A DNA stretch of 58,725 bases from Bacilli bacterium (GTDB lineage: Bacteria > Bacillota_I > Bacilli_A > RF39 > UBA660). This document shows, in pieces, positions 1 through 8,591 of the stretch. Each line of letters starts with the position of its first letter. Within the stretch, counting starts at the first letter, position 1. The notes beneath the pieces are model-generated. The model worked only from the letters and a program-made list of their open reading frames with translations. It was not told where the DNA came from and searched no databases. The DNA lies in NCBI GenBank assembly GCA_017484205.1, contig JAFUTO010000027.1, positions 1-58,725 of the forward strand. Reading direction: 5' to 3'. The position numbers and the translations under genes are program-made.

Positions 1-1
1 A

Positions 2-73
2 TACCAAAAACTTGTAGAAGATTGGATATTATTTTACAACACATCTAGATTAAAATCAAAAAAGAAATCAAAT
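2..73 (+). pseudogene. Possible C-terminal remnant of an IS3-like transposase
   Basis: One plus-strand frame runs open from the window edge to a TAA at 71-73. Its last residues include WILFYNTSRL, which resembles the YxxFYNxxRL segment near the end of IS3-type integrase domains. Only about 23 residues are visible, so the call rests on one short resemblance; it could be the end of an unrelated gene. A terminator follows directly. Confidence 0.25.
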
Positions 74-90
74 TAAATGATTTCTTTTTT
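59..90. terminator. Bidirectional terminator
   Basis: Inverted repeat AAAGAAATCA / TGATTTCTTT with a short A/T loop, A-run on the left and T-run on the right, so it can stop transcription from both directions. It would serve the minus-strand surface-protein gene and whatever plus-strand gene enters from the left. Confidence 0.75.
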
Positions 91-154
91 TATATACAAC
101 TAGTTTTTTATTTCTGTGAACTATTTGGGGTTCACTTCATTTGATAGTTCCTTA

Positions 155-2264
155 TTATTCAAATATTGATTTATTAACTTGGATTACAGGACGAACACCC
201 ATAGTTTTATCACCAAAGTTACCACTGAAACCAATCCAACGAGTAGTAGCATTAGAAACACTGACACGATAAGGGCTATCAGAACCACATACATTGGCTG
301 TCCAGTAACCAGCAATTTGAGCAGTAGCTGAACCATCTGAATTTTGATATGTATTATCATCATCACCAGTATAACGTAGGTTTTCTACTAACCAATTATA
401 TCCTTCAAATGTTTTAACACCATCTCCAACACCAAGTATAGTTCTTAACTCAGTATCTGTTATTAATCTTGCTTTATATCCAGTATAATCTATAGTATAA
501 CTTACAGTACCTGATCTTTCTGAATAATTAGCAGGTGTTATTGTTCCTACCCAATCTTTAGTATCATTATTAAGTGCACCTAATAATTCATTATCATTTG
601 TACCTGGACCATTATTTGTAGTACCACTACTAGTCCAATATGAAATAGGTGTTGTGTTATGATTTAATAATAAAGTTACAGTAGTAGTATCTTCTGATAT
701 TTCATAGAATTTTAAACAACCACTTTTCATTCCAGTTGCTTTTCCATTATTTTCTGCAAGATTATCTAAATAATTTAAAACATTACATTTAGTTCCATTA
801 GTTACGTTATAGTATATTTCAGAACCTACTGCAAATGTTACAGGTTCTTCTACATAATCTCTTCTATACCATTCATAATAACTATAATTAGTTCCATTTA
901 CAGCAGTGTTTTTCAACCATGTAGCATTCTCAGATGAATTAGTTACGTTTTTTTCTAAAACCTTAGTTTCATCTCTAGAATCAACCATATACCATCCATA
1001 CATATTTTTAAATTTTACTGACGTTAAATTATTATTATCTCTAAATAATGGATCACCAGTCCATCTGACACCATTACCAATATTATAATTACCACCTATA
1101 TGCTTTAAACTATTTGGCAATGTTACCGATGTTAGATTATTATTAGCAAATGCAAGATAACCAATTTCTTCTATTCCCTCATTTAATGTTAATGTCTCAA
1201 TAGAATTGCTATAAAAAGCTCCTGAGTCTATTATTTTTACGTTAGATGGAATTTCTAGATTAGTTATTTTATTGCCGAAAAAAGCACTGCCAGCAATAGA
1301 TGAAACACTAGCAGGTATATCTATATTTGTTATTTGATTACCACTAAAAATACTTGGTATTATATCCCAGTTAGGTAAACTAACTTGTGTTATCTTGTTA
1401 TATGCAAACACCCCATAAGCGTATTCTGTAGTCGAATATAATGGAACATCTGTTAAAGCACAAGTATCAAATGCACTATATCCAATTTTTGTTATCACAT
1501 TAGTTAAATTTATCTTGCTTAAATTAGTATTACGATAAAATGCATCACTACCTATTTCTGTAACACCATTTGATAATTTTACTTCAGCTAAATTAGTACT
1601 ATAAATAAAAGCATTGTTACCTATTTTTGATACTGAATTAGGTAATACTAATTTACCTTGATTATCTCCTAATATTTGATTTAAAACATAAGTTCCTGAA
1701 GTAGTTTTATACTCATAACTACCAGTTTCACTATTGTATGTAGGATAATTATAATCTTTTTCTATATCTAGATGATATGTGTTAACAAGTTCATCCCATG
1801 AAGCAACTAAATTATCATCTAAATCATATAATCCAGCTGCAAACATTTTACAGTGGTTATCATCACTTTTTGTGGCACCTTCGCCTTCTTTGTAATTTAT
1901 ACTAAAACCTGATATACAAAAATAACCATATTTAACATGTGAACCATCATCATCGAAAGCCATATATGCATAATCAGGTCCTGTTCCACTATAGTTTATT
2001 TTAGCTAATTCAGCATCATCTTCTCCTGTTTCTAATACATTTAAATTAGATACATTTAGATTATATTCATCTCCAAAGTCTCCCATACTCATAGCAGCAT
2101 ATTGATCAGTTGCATGTACATATTGTTCTACACTTCTTTTTGCTGCACCTAATCTTGCACTTTGAATTATATTAGATACTACTGGTACTATTATTAATGC
2201 TATAATAGCTAGTATTACTATTACTGCTAATAACTCTATTAATGTAAATCCCTTTTTTCTTCAT
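155..2264 (-). CDS. Leucine-rich-repeat protein with prepilin leader; frameshift at the leader
   Basis: From an in-frame ATG at 2092 the frame is open for 645 codons, but it also extends upstream without a stop to about 2258 and encodes a textbook type IV prepilin leader: KKG, cleavage, FTLIELLAVIVILAIIALII, with Glu at +5. The only well-placed start, ATG at 2264 after GGAG, is one base out of frame; removing one base from the A6G3 tract at 2250-2258 gives a 702-residue protein. The body has BspA-type (LRR_5) repeats of the form IGxxAF...L..V.LP (about residues 200-400 of the restored protein), and the C-terminus ends in GVRPVI, a tail often seen on prepilin-leader proteins of gut Firmicutes. 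I infer a secreted or pseudopilin-like surface protein. The shift may be an assembly error, phase variation or a real lesion. Confidence 0.7.
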
Positions 2265-2336
2265 AAAACACTCCTTTATTATACTTATTTATAACCTTTT
2301 TTACCTATAAAAATCAAGATGTTTAAAAAAACAAGT

Positions 2337-2648
2337 CTACATTGACTTACCCTTACTCTCAGTTAATTCTTCCGTATTAGGTTCTATAGTTACAGTAACT
2401 AATTCTTGAAGACCATTTCTAATATTTTTTAGTTCTTCTGCTGCTTCTTTAGATAATTGATCTCCAAAGAATAATATCTCTGATGTCATTGCTGTATCCA
2501 ACGCCATAGAAAATTCTTCTTGTTTTTCTTTTCCTAAACTTGGTAATACTTTAGCCATAGATACCATTGCGTTTGAATATCTAACTGGTCTACCAAGTTG
2601 ATAATCATATTCCATATCTGATAAAAATGCATTTATTTGTTCACTCAT
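2337..2648 (-). CDS. Small protein of unknown function
   Basis: I do not recognise this 103-residue soluble protein. It is rich in Glu, Met and Ser, has no membrane segment, and ends in a polar tail. The start ATG overlaps the stop of the upstream gene by four bases (ATGA) and a GGGGGT ribosome site lies inside that upstream gene, so the two are translationally coupled and probably act together. Confidence 0.6.
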   Translation of the reverse strand: MSEQINAFLSDMEYDYQLGRPVRYSNAMVSMAKVLPSLGKEKQEEFSMALDTAMTSEILFFGDQLSKEAAEELKNIRNGLQELVTVTIEPNTEELTESKGKSM

Positions 2649-3187
2649 AATTGTACCCCCGCATCTGCAAATCCTTTAATAATTAAATCAGGATTATTTG
2701 TAAAATATGCTTGTTTCATTATGTCACTACCTATAATAATAGATATTAAATTAGTCTCAATTGCTTGTTCTTCATAACAAGGTGTATCACTTGTATTACC
2801 AACTAAAAAATTAGTTAATATTTCAGTAAATCCTACATTTAGTGCTTCAAATTTACCATCTTTAATAAATCCTTTTTGTGTATCTGTTGATGAAGATATA
2901 TTTAATATTTCAAACATCAACATATGTCTTACATCACATTCACCATTTATTTTTTCATTATTGAAATATAATGTATTAGTGATATTATCATACATAGATG
3001 CATTATTACTCATAAATTTATTTAATTTTTTTACCTTTAAAGTAGCTAAACGATTATTTAAATTAGTTAAATCTACTTCAGGTAATTTACTATGTAATAT
3101 ATTTACTAGTTCGAATATATTGTCTTTAATTCCACTAGATAAATCACTATTCATTTCTAAGGTTTTCTTGATTGTATCCATGTTCAT
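2645..3187 (-). CDS. Protein of unknown function, partner of the next gene
   Basis: A 180-residue protein when started at the ATG at 3187, which has AGGTGAT at the right distance; an upstream ATG at 3232 has no ribosome site. The sequence is acidic and mostly helical-looking, with no signal peptide or membrane span. A central stretch, with HMLMFEILN and later GFTEILTNF, hints at a metallopeptidase-like helical fold, but I see no HExxH motif and assign no function. It overlaps the downstream 103-residue protein by four bases. Confidence 0.6.
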   Translation of the reverse strand: MNMDTIKKTLEMNSDLSSGIKDNIFELVNILHSKLPEVDLTNLNNRLATLKVKKLNKFMSNNASMYDNITNTLYFNNEKINGECDVRHMLMFEILNISSSTDTQKGFIKDGKFEALNVGFTEILTNFLVGNTSDTPCYEEQAIETNLISIIIGSDIMKQAYFTNNPDLIIKGFADAGVQL

Positions 3188-3275
3188 ACTATCACCTATT
3201 ACAATGATACCATAAATAGACAATTTTGACAATATTTTTTATTTACAGTTTAGAGTTTTATATTGAATACAAAAG

Positions 3276-3298
3276 AAAAAGTCTTAACGACTTTTTTC
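3276..3298 (-). terminator. Terminator of the membrane-protein gene
   Basis: AAAAAGTC / GACTTTTT hairpin followed on the minus strand by TTTTTCTTTT; it overlaps the end of the gene. Confidence 0.75.
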
Positions 3299-3799
3299 CA
3301 TACTATTTATATCATTATTTATTTCTACTATATCTTGAGTCATATCAGATACGTTTTTAGCACTATAGATAGAACCTGCAAGACATATACCACCTGCAAC
3401 TAATCCTGCTATTTTTTCAGAGATAGATAAGCTACCACCATTTATAGCAACATTTACAAATGGACTAACTGAAGCGGCTACACCACCTATAGTAACAGGA
3501 AGCATCCATGCACTTCTAGCTAATGAAGCCTTAGTATCTTCTAATTCTTCTTCTAATTCCTCAACAGTAATATCAGTAGAGATATCATTTTTTGATACTA
3601 CTGGTGCCTTTGTTTCAATGATATTATCTTGATTTTGCATAACCTTTAAAGCATCACTTAACATCTCACTAGCTTCTTTATTAGATGTCCCATCTGGATT
3701 TACTAAAGATGTTGTCTTTTGAAGTATTCTTCCTTCATTTGTTTGAAATCTAACTACGGCATTACCTTTTTCAACGCCTGCATATAATATTCTTGACAT
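3284..3799 (-). CDS. Small membrane protein of unknown function
   Basis: A 171-residue protein starting at the ATG at 3799 behind GGGGG; the ATG twelve bases upstream overlaps that site and is less likely. The N-terminal 95 residues are polar. Two hydrophobic segments follow (about residues 97-115 and 125-145, SAWMLPVTIGGVAASVSPF and a Gly/Ala-rich helix), so the N-terminus is probably cytoplasmic with a two-helix hairpin in the membrane. A short helical tail follows. No family is recognised. It has its own sigma-A promoter and terminator. Confidence 0.6.
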   Translation of the reverse strand: MSRILYAGVEKGNAVVRFQTNEGRILQKTTSLVNPDGTSNKEASEMLSDALKVMQNQDNIIETKAPVVSKNDISTDITVEELEEELEDTKASLARSAWMLPVTIGGVAASVSPFVNVAINGGSLSISEKIAGLVAGGICLAGSIYSAKNVSDMTQDIVEINNDINSMEKSR

Positions 3800-3823
3800 A
3801 AAATCCCCCATTTCGTGATACTT

Positions 3824-3852
3824 ATTATAGTCAAAAATATTAATTTGTCAAA
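3824..3852 (-). promoter_or_regulatory. Sigma-A promoter of the 3284-3799 gene
   Basis: On the minus strand TTGACA (3852-3847), 17-bp spacer, TATAAT (3829-3824), about 20 bases before the ribosome site. Confidence 0.75.
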
Positions 3853-3858
3853 TCTTTT

Positions 3859-6168
3859 TTATATTAATGCCTTATTTATTGATTTAATATTAATATCATA
3901 AACATTATTTAAAATATTATCTATAATGATATTTTCTATATCATCTTTTATTATCTTATCTATCTTTCTAGCGCCATAATACTTATATTCACACTTATTA
4001 ATAATATCATCTATAACATTATTATTTATCTTAATATTAATATTTTTCTTTTTATATTTTTTCTTTAATATGCTTAATTTATTTGTAATAATCTTTTTAA
4101 TAGATTCTTCATCTAAACTATTAAAATAAATGACACTATCAATACGATTAATAAATGGTGTACTAAAGTTATCTCTTAGTTTAGTATTTTTATTTTCTAT
4201 ATTACTAAAGCCAATATTTGATGTATTATATCCAACATTAGAAGTCATTATTATAACGGTATTGTTAAAATAAACATATTCTCCCTGTGAGTTTTTTATC
4301 TTACCATCTTCTAATATTTGAAAGAATAAATTAATTACATCTTGATGAGCTTTTTCTATTTCATCCAATAAAATAACTGAAAAAGGTTTATTTTTTACTT
4401 CTTCTAAAATATTATGATTATCCATATATCCTACATATCCAGGTGCTGATCCTACTATTTTAGATACACTAGATGGTTCACTATATTCACTCATATCTAA
4501 TCTTATTAAATTATCATTAACCAAAGCCTTAGCAAACATCGTAGCTAGTTTTGTTTTACCTACACCTGATGGACCTGAAAACATCATAGAATAACACATA
4601 TTTTCATCCTTAAAACCTAATTTTATTCTTTTAATAACATCTATACATGCATTAATCGCGGTATCTTCTCCTATGATAGTACTCCTTAGTTCATTTTCAA
4701 TATTTTTTATAATTTTAATATTGTCTTCTAAAAGTTCATATATAGGTATATTAGTTTTCATATTCATAACATAGGCTACATCTTTTCTAGTTACTTCTTC
4801 TCTTTTCTTATGTTTTGATAAATTTAATTCTAATGCATTTTTCTTACTAAGTAGTTTTTGTTCATCTTTTCTATATACCAAAGCCTCTTTAAAATCATCT
4901 TTCATTATATATTCATTCTTTTTATATGTTATCTCATTTAATTCATAATTTAGTTTATTGTATTTTTTTAAATCTCTACTTTCTTTTAAACTTACATATG
5001 CACATACTTCATCTAATATATCAATAGATTTATCTGGTTCATATCTACCATGAATATATTTATCACATAAGTCAATTATTAAGTCTATGATATCTTCACT
5101 TATAGATACTGAATGATAATCTTCATATATATCTTTTAAACCAAGTAATATTTCTTTAGTCATTTTTTTATTTGGTACTTTAATATCTATATTTTGAAAT
5201 CTTCTTGATAGAGCTTTATCTGTAGATATAAATTTTTTATATTCATCTAATGTAGTAGCTCCTATAACTCTTATCTTACCTCTGGCTAGTGCAGGTTTAA
5301 AAATATTAGAGGCATCAATTGCACCTTCTGCTCCTCCTGCGCCTACTATAGTATGAATTTCATCGATAAATAATATAATGTCACTATTATCTTCTACTTC
5401 TTTTAATATTTTTCTAATGCGATCTTCAAATTCACCTCTATATTTAGTACCTGCAACTAAAGTAGCCATATCTATGTTAATTATTCTTTTATTTTGCAAG
5501 TTTAAAGGTACCATATTATTCGCGATTAAATAAGCTAATCCTTCTACAATAGCTGTTTTACCTACTCCTGCATCGCCTATAAGTAATGGATTGTTTTTAC
5601 TTCTTCTAGATAGTATTTCTATTACTCTTTTTATTTCACTATCTCTACCTATTACAGGATCTAGTTCTTTTTTACTAGCTTTTTCTACTAAATCTACACC
5701 TAATTCATCTATAATAAGGTTTTTACTCTTTTTTGTTTTAGGACTCATTATCTTATAAGAAAATTCATTATATAAATCTTCTAAATCAATATTCATACCT
5801 AAAATTATCCTTATAGCTACTCCCTCACCTTCTTCTAAGAGTGCGGAGAAAAGATGCTCTATGGTAACATTGCCATCATTATTTTCTTTACTATCTATTA
5901 TGGCATTTTCAATGACTCTTTTTAATAAAGGAGTATATAAAAAAGTATCTGTCTTGACACTTCCTACTCCTACAACTTTAGTTAATTCTTTTTTAAATAT
6001 TTCATATGTAAGTTTATACTCTTTTAATTTTTTTGATACATTATTATCATCTTTTAAAATAGCTAACATCATATGTTCACTACCCACATATGGATGTTTT
6101 AATTGAGATACTTCCTTTTTTGCGTTTACTAATATTTTTCTTGCTTCTTCTGTAAAATTACCAAACAT
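3859..6168 (-). CDS. clpC: ClpC-type AAA+ unfoldase of the Clp protease
   Basis: This 769-residue protein has the full class I Clp plan: a double N domain (1-145, opening FTEEARKIL and VGSEHMMLAIL), the first AAA module with Walker A GDAGVGKT at about 198, a short middle region near 400-440 with a UVR-like segment, and a second AAA module with SGPSGVGKT near 530. After the second Walker B it carries IGF, the tripeptide loop that docks ClpA/X/C on ClpP, so it should feed proteins into ClpP rather than act as a disaggregase. It lacks the usual ctsR-mcsA-mcsB neighbours, and I see no CtsR box. The C-terminal fifth is very Lys/Asn/Ile-rich. Confidence 0.93.
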   Translation of the reverse strand: MFGNFTEEARKILVNAKKEVSQLKHPYVGSEHMMLAILKDDNNVSKKLKEYKLTYEIFKKELTKVVGVGSVKTDTFLYTPLLKRVIENAIIDSKENNDGNVTIEHLFSALLEEGEGVAIRIILGMNIDLEDLYNEFSYKIMSPKTKKSKNLIIDELGVDLVEKASKKELDPVIGRDSEIKRVIEILSRRSKNNPLLIGDAGVGKTAIVEGLAYLIANNMVPLNLQNKRIINIDMATLVAGTKYRGEFEDRIRKILKEVEDNSDIILFIDEIHTIVGAGGAEGAIDASNIFKPALARGKIRVIGATTLDEYKKFISTDKALSRRFQNIDIKVPNKKMTKEILLGLKDIYEDYHSVSISEDIIDLIIDLCDKYIHGRYEPDKSIDILDEVCAYVSLKESRDLKKYNKLNYELNEITYKKNEYIMKDDFKEALVYRKDEQKLLSKKNALELNLSKHKKREEVTRKDVAYVMNMKTNIPIYELLEDNIKIIKNIENELRSTIIGEDTAINACIDVIKRIKLGFKDENMCYSMMFSGPSGVGKTKLATMFAKALVNDNLIRLDMSEYSEPSSVSKIVGSAPGYVGYMDNHNILEEVKNKPFSVILLDEIEKAHQDVINLFFQILEDGKIKNSQGEYVYFNNTVIIMTSNVGYNTSNIGFSNIENKNTKLRDNFSTPFINRIDSVIYFNSLDEESIKKIITNKLSILKKKYKKKNINIKINNNVIDDIINKCEYKYYGARKIDKIIKDDIENIIIDNILNNVYDINIKSINKALI

Positions 6169-6208
6169 TTATATCACCCATTATTATTTTATTCTAAAAA
6201 AAGAAAAT

Positions 6209-6231
6209 AATAAGTCGATTAATGACTTATT
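6209..6231. repeat. Inverted repeat upstream of clpC
   Basis: Perfect 8-bp arms AATAAGTC / GACTTATT around a 7-base centre, between the toxin-like locus and clpC. It may be an operator or a leader hairpin of clpC; on the plus strand it is followed by a loose T-run, so a terminator is also possible. Confidence 0.4.
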
Positions 6232-6243
6232 AATATTTTTTTA

Positions 6244-6272
6244 TTTACCCTATCGAACAAATGTATTATAAT
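6244..6272 (+). promoter_or_regulatory. Promoter of toxin-like RNA, locus 1
   Basis: TTTACC (6244-6249), 17-bp spacer, TATAAT (6267-6272). The predicted start at about 6280 falls on the first base of the 5' arm that pairs with the RNA's 3' end. Confidence 0.7.
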
Positions 6273-6346
6273 TATATCTGAGGATATTTGATAGTTCAGG
6301 TGTTTTACTCTAAGTTAGTTGACAACTAGCGAGGAGGTGATCTCTT

Positions 6347-6433
6347 ATGATAAAAAATTATTATAGAAGGGGGACGTATGGAACTTATTGTAGCTTTTGC
6401 TATGATAGTTTTTTATACTATCTTAGTTCTTAG
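6347..6433 (+). CDS. Small upstream reading frame in toxin locus 1
   Basis: A 28-codon frame starting at ATG 6347, six bases after a very strong GAGGAGGTGAT. The peptide (begins MIKNYYRR, rich in Tyr, Ser and Cys) is not hydrophobic in the manner of a toxin. It overlaps the likely toxin frame out of phase, so it may be a leader whose translation controls the second start, or the mark of a past frameshift. In locus 2 the corresponding ribosome site serves the toxin-like peptide directly. Confidence 0.4.
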   Translation: MIKNYYRRGTYGTYCSFCYDSFLYYLSS

Positions 6434-6446
6434 AGATAGGGACTAG
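6378..6446 (+). CDS. Candidate type I toxin peptide, locus 1
   Basis: A 22-residue frame with its own site AAGGGGG four bases before the ATG. The peptide starts MELIVAF, continues as one hydrophobic helix of about 16 residues and ends in the charged tail RDRD. Short helix plus charged tail is the general form of Fst-, BsrG- and holin-like type I toxins, which act on the inner membrane. No specific family can be assigned from so short a sequence. Confidence 0.6.
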   Translation: MELIVAFAMIVFYTILVLRDRD

Positions 6447-6449
6447 TCT

Positions 6450-6565
6450 TAAACGAAAATACCAGAATCAACTATTGAATCTGGTATCACTTTAGAAATT
6501 AGAGTAGAATACCTGACATAGGAAGTCAAATACTCCTCTTTTTTATTTTATGAAATTTCTTTCAC
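6450..6565 (-). ncRNA. Candidate antisense antitoxin RNA, locus 1
   Basis: Minus-strand RNA predicted from a promoter at 6601-6573. It would start near 6565, open with a small hairpin (TGAAA / TTTCA at 6551-6564), run antisense through the 3' third of the toxin RNA, and end at the hairpin 6459-6487, which on this strand is followed by TTTTCGTTT. Length about 115 bases, similar to RatA or SR4-type antitoxins that overlap the toxin 3' end. Confidence 0.65.
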
Positions 6566-6572
6566 TACATAC

Positions 6573-6601
6573 ATTATATATTATTTTGATATTTTATGCA
6601 A
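6573..6601 (-). promoter_or_regulatory. Promoter of antisense RNA, locus 1
   Basis: On the minus strand TTGCAT (6601-6596), 17-bp spacer, TATAAT (6578-6573). The following GTATGTAG is nearly the same at the equivalent place in locus 2. Confidence 0.6.
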
Positions 6602-6606
6602 TATCT

Positions 6607-6792
6607 TTACTTTTTAAAAAGCTTTCTTATTTTATACTTAGTTGCCCTAATAAACTGATTTGCTTTCATTTGTATTTCCATCGTATCAGATATAAGAACT
6701 CCATCTATGAATTCTCTATTATCTATTTTTAATTTTGGTTTTTTATTTTTAAATAGAAATATATTATTTATTTTTAAATTTCTAATACTCAT
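6607..6792 (-). CDS. Small basic protein of unknown function next to ylxM
   Basis: 61 residues when started at ATG 6792, eight bases after AAGGA; a TTG nine bases upstream overlaps the ylxM stop and is an alternative. The sequence is Lys/Ile/Asn-rich, with a middle segment REFIDGVLISDTMEIQ. I do not recognise a family. It follows ylxM closely, so it is probably co-transcribed with ftsY-ylxM. Its end lies close to the antisense promoter of toxin locus 1. Confidence 0.5.
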   Translation of the reverse strand: MSIRNLKINNIFLFKNKKPKLKIDNREFIDGVLISDTMEIQMKANQFIRATKYKIRKLFKK

Positions 6793-6797
6793 AACTA

Positions 6798-7088
6798 TCA
6801 ATCCTTAAATATATCATCTATTTTATTTTTTAATTTATCGTCTTTAATTAACTTATTAACTTTATTTAACTTATTATATATTTTTAATTTGTCTTCATAA
6901 TTATTTAATTTAGTTTCTATTTCTTTTAATGCCTTAGAAACTGCACTTCTTGATACATCATATAATTCACTCATTTCTGATAATGACAAGTTATTAAAAT
7001 AGTATTCTTCAAAATAAGTTTGTTGTTTTGACGTTAACAAATTACCATATAAATCATATAAATTAATTAGATATAATCTTTCTTTCAT
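6798..7088 (-). CDS. ylxM: YlxM-like SRP-associated DNA-binding protein
   Basis: A 96-residue protein beginning at ATG 7088 (MKERLYLINLYD) behind AGAGGCG; upstream codons in the frame lie in ftsY. It has the sigma-70 region 4-like helix-turn-helix of the YlxM/p13 family (LLTSKQQTYFEEYYFNNLSLSEMSELYDVSRSAVSKAL). In Firmicutes YlxM sits beside ftsY and ffh and is linked to signal-recognition-particle function. Here it directly follows ftsY, with one base between the genes; ffh is not in the window. Confidence 0.85.
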   Translation of the reverse strand: MKERLYLINLYDLYGNLLTSKQQTYFEEYYFNNLSLSEMSELYDVSRSAVSKALKEIETKLNNYEDKLKIYNKLNKVNKLIKDDKLKNKIDDIFKD

Positions 7089-7089
7089 T

Positions 7090-8058
7090 TTAATCGCCTC
7101 TAAATAGACCATATATGTATTTTTCTATATCAAATACTTTTAAGTCTTCCTTCTTTTCTCCTAGTCCTATAAACTTGACAGGGATTCCCACGTTTTCTTT
7201 AATAGCTAAAACTATTCCACCTTTTGCTGTACCATCCAATTTAGTTAAGACAATACCTGTAATATTAGTTATTTCTTTAAAATTTTTAGCCTGACTTATA
7301 CCATTTTGTCCTGTAGTTGCATCAATTACTAGTAGTGTTTCATGAGGCGCGCCTGGTAGTAATTTACCAATTACTTTATTTATTTTATCTAACTCATTCA
7401 TTAAATTTACTTTATTTTGTAGTCTTCCTGCTGTATCTATAAATACTATATCATAATTTTCTTTTGTAGCTTTATCAATTCCATCATATATAACACTTGC
7501 TGGATCTGCATCATTTTTATATACAACATCAGTACCTATACGATTGCCCCACTCTTTTAATTGTTCTACCGCACCTGCTCTGAAAGTGTCTCCTGCAACT
7601 AATAATACTTTTTTACCGGATAAGGCCTCTTTATATGCAAGTTTACCTATAGTTGTTGTCTTACCTACACCATTAACTCCTACCATAAGTACTACTGTAG
7701 GTCCTTCATTATTATAATTAATTTTATTTACAATAATATCATTATTAACATATATAATAAACATTTCATCAACAATGATATTCATTAAATCTTCACTATT
7801 TTCTATATTTTCAGATTTAACTCTTTTCTTTAATTTATCTATAAATTCCATAACAGTATTAACACCAATATCAGCCATGATAAATATTTCTTCTAACTCT
7901 TCAAAATATTCATCAGATACTTTTTTATATTTACTATTTAGGATACTTATTTTATTAACAAATTCATTTCTTGTTTTTTCTAAACCTTTTTCATAAGTTT
8001 CTACTTCTTCTTTTTCTTCTTTTGTGAATGCTTTTTTAAACTTATCAAATAATCCCAT
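7090..8058 (-). CDS. ftsY: Signal recognition particle receptor FtsY
   Basis: A 322-residue SRP GTPase with a short charged N-terminal helix (KKAFTKEEKEEVE), a four-helix N domain, and the NG-type G domain. G1 is GVNGVGKTTT at about 128, followed by the DTFRAGAVEQL insertion-box motif, DTAGR and TKLDGTAKGG. It receives ribosome-nascent chain complexes at the membrane and delivers them to SecYEG. The acidic A domain is almost absent, which is usual in Gram-positives. The length is normal for the family. Confidence 0.96.
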   Translation of the reverse strand: MGLFDKFKKAFTKEEKEEVETYEKGLEKTRNEFVNKISILNSKYKKVSDEYFEELEEIFIMADIGVNTVMEFIDKLKKRVKSENIENSEDLMNIIVDEMFIIYVNNDIIVNKINYNNEGPTVVLMVGVNGVGKTTTIGKLAYKEALSGKKVLLVAGDTFRAGAVEQLKEWGNRIGTDVVYKNDADPASVIYDGIDKATKENYDIVFIDTAGRLQNKVNLMNELDKINKVIGKLLPGAPHETLLVIDATTGQNGISQAKNFKEITNITGIVLTKLDGTAKGGIVLAIKENVGIPVKFIGLGEKKEDLKVFDIEKYIYGLFRGD

Positions 8059-8102
8059 ATTATCACCTAAATATATTTTACATTATTTTTTAAAAGAAAA
8101 AA

Positions 8103-8124
8103 AGATGTTTATTAATAAACATCT
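8103..8124 (-). terminator. Terminator of the 8112-8567 gene
   Basis: Perfect palindrome AGATGTTTATT / AATAAACATCT with a T-run after it on the minus strand; it covers the last codons of the gene. Confidence 0.8.
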
Positions 8125-8567
8125 ACTAATTCACCATCTAAACTATTAGATAATGAATTATACTTATCAACTAAGATTTCTCTACCTTCGTATATCTTAA
8201 ATTGTTTTTGACATAATTTAATTTTTCTTATACTTACTAAAGAAAATATAACACTAAATAATAAATCAACGAATGATAGAACTACACCTATTGTTATACC
8301 CATATACATAGCATTAGTAAATGAAGCAAAAACAATATAAGTGAAGAAGAATTGTAATATTGTTAAGATAATTAAACTATTAGTAAGTTTTCTATATGCA
8401 GCATCTTCATTTGCTAAAACGTCATCAATTGTTGAATCTAATTGTTTATCTAAATTAGATATAATATTCATTAAATTATCACGGTTTAACTCATAAATAG
8501 TTGTCTTATTATCATAATCTTTCACAACAATATCCTTTTTAGTTAAATAGTAACTCTTTATTTTCAT
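8112..8567 (-). CDS. Two-helix membrane protein of unknown function
   Basis: A 151-residue protein starting behind GGGGG. Residues 1-60 are polar and include KLTNSL before the first span; two hydrophobic helices follow (about 65-85 and 90-112), and the last 40 residues are again polar. Topology is probably N-in, C-in. No recognised domain. It is a single-gene unit with its own promoter, divergent from the RNase J gene. Confidence 0.6.
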   Translation of the reverse strand: MKIKSYYLTKKDIVVKDYDNKTTIYELNRDNLMNIISNLDKQLDSTIDDVLANEDAAYRKLTNSLIILTILQFFFTYIVFASFTNAMYMGITIGVVLSFVDLLFSVIFSLVSIRKIKLCQKQFKIYEGREILVDKYNSLSNSLDGELVDVY

Positions 8568-8591
8568 ACGAATCCCCCTTGTTGAGTAGTT

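Larger units (their letters stand above)
6280..6545 (+). ncRNA. Type I toxin mRNA-like structured transcript, locus 1
   Basis: The predicted transcript of about 265 bases closes on itself. Its 5' end (6280-6291) pairs with 6526-6538, and 6297-6313 pairs with 6499-6515 as an unbroken 17-bp helix containing two G-U pairs. Inside lie a ribosome site GAGGAGGTGAT (6331-6341), two overlapping small reading frames and a hairpin at 6459-6487. A T-run at 6539-6544 ends it. End-to-end pairing of a short mRNA for a hydrophobic peptide is the known plan of BsrG, Hok and AapA type I toxin mRNAs. The stretch between clpC and the 6607 gene holds nothing else apart from the inverted repeat before the promoter. 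Confidence 0.75.

Noticed and set aside
2246..2264. Programmed ribosomal frameshift at AAAAAAGGG in the prepilin gene
   Set aside because: The shift needed is +1, while slippery A-runs of this kind usually favour -1, and no stimulatory structure is evident; error or phase variation is simpler.
6550..6732. 60-codon plus-strand frame over the end of the 6607 gene
   Set aside because: It lies over the antisense promoter of toxin locus 1 and the opposite-strand gene, has no ribosome site and begins within the terminator region.
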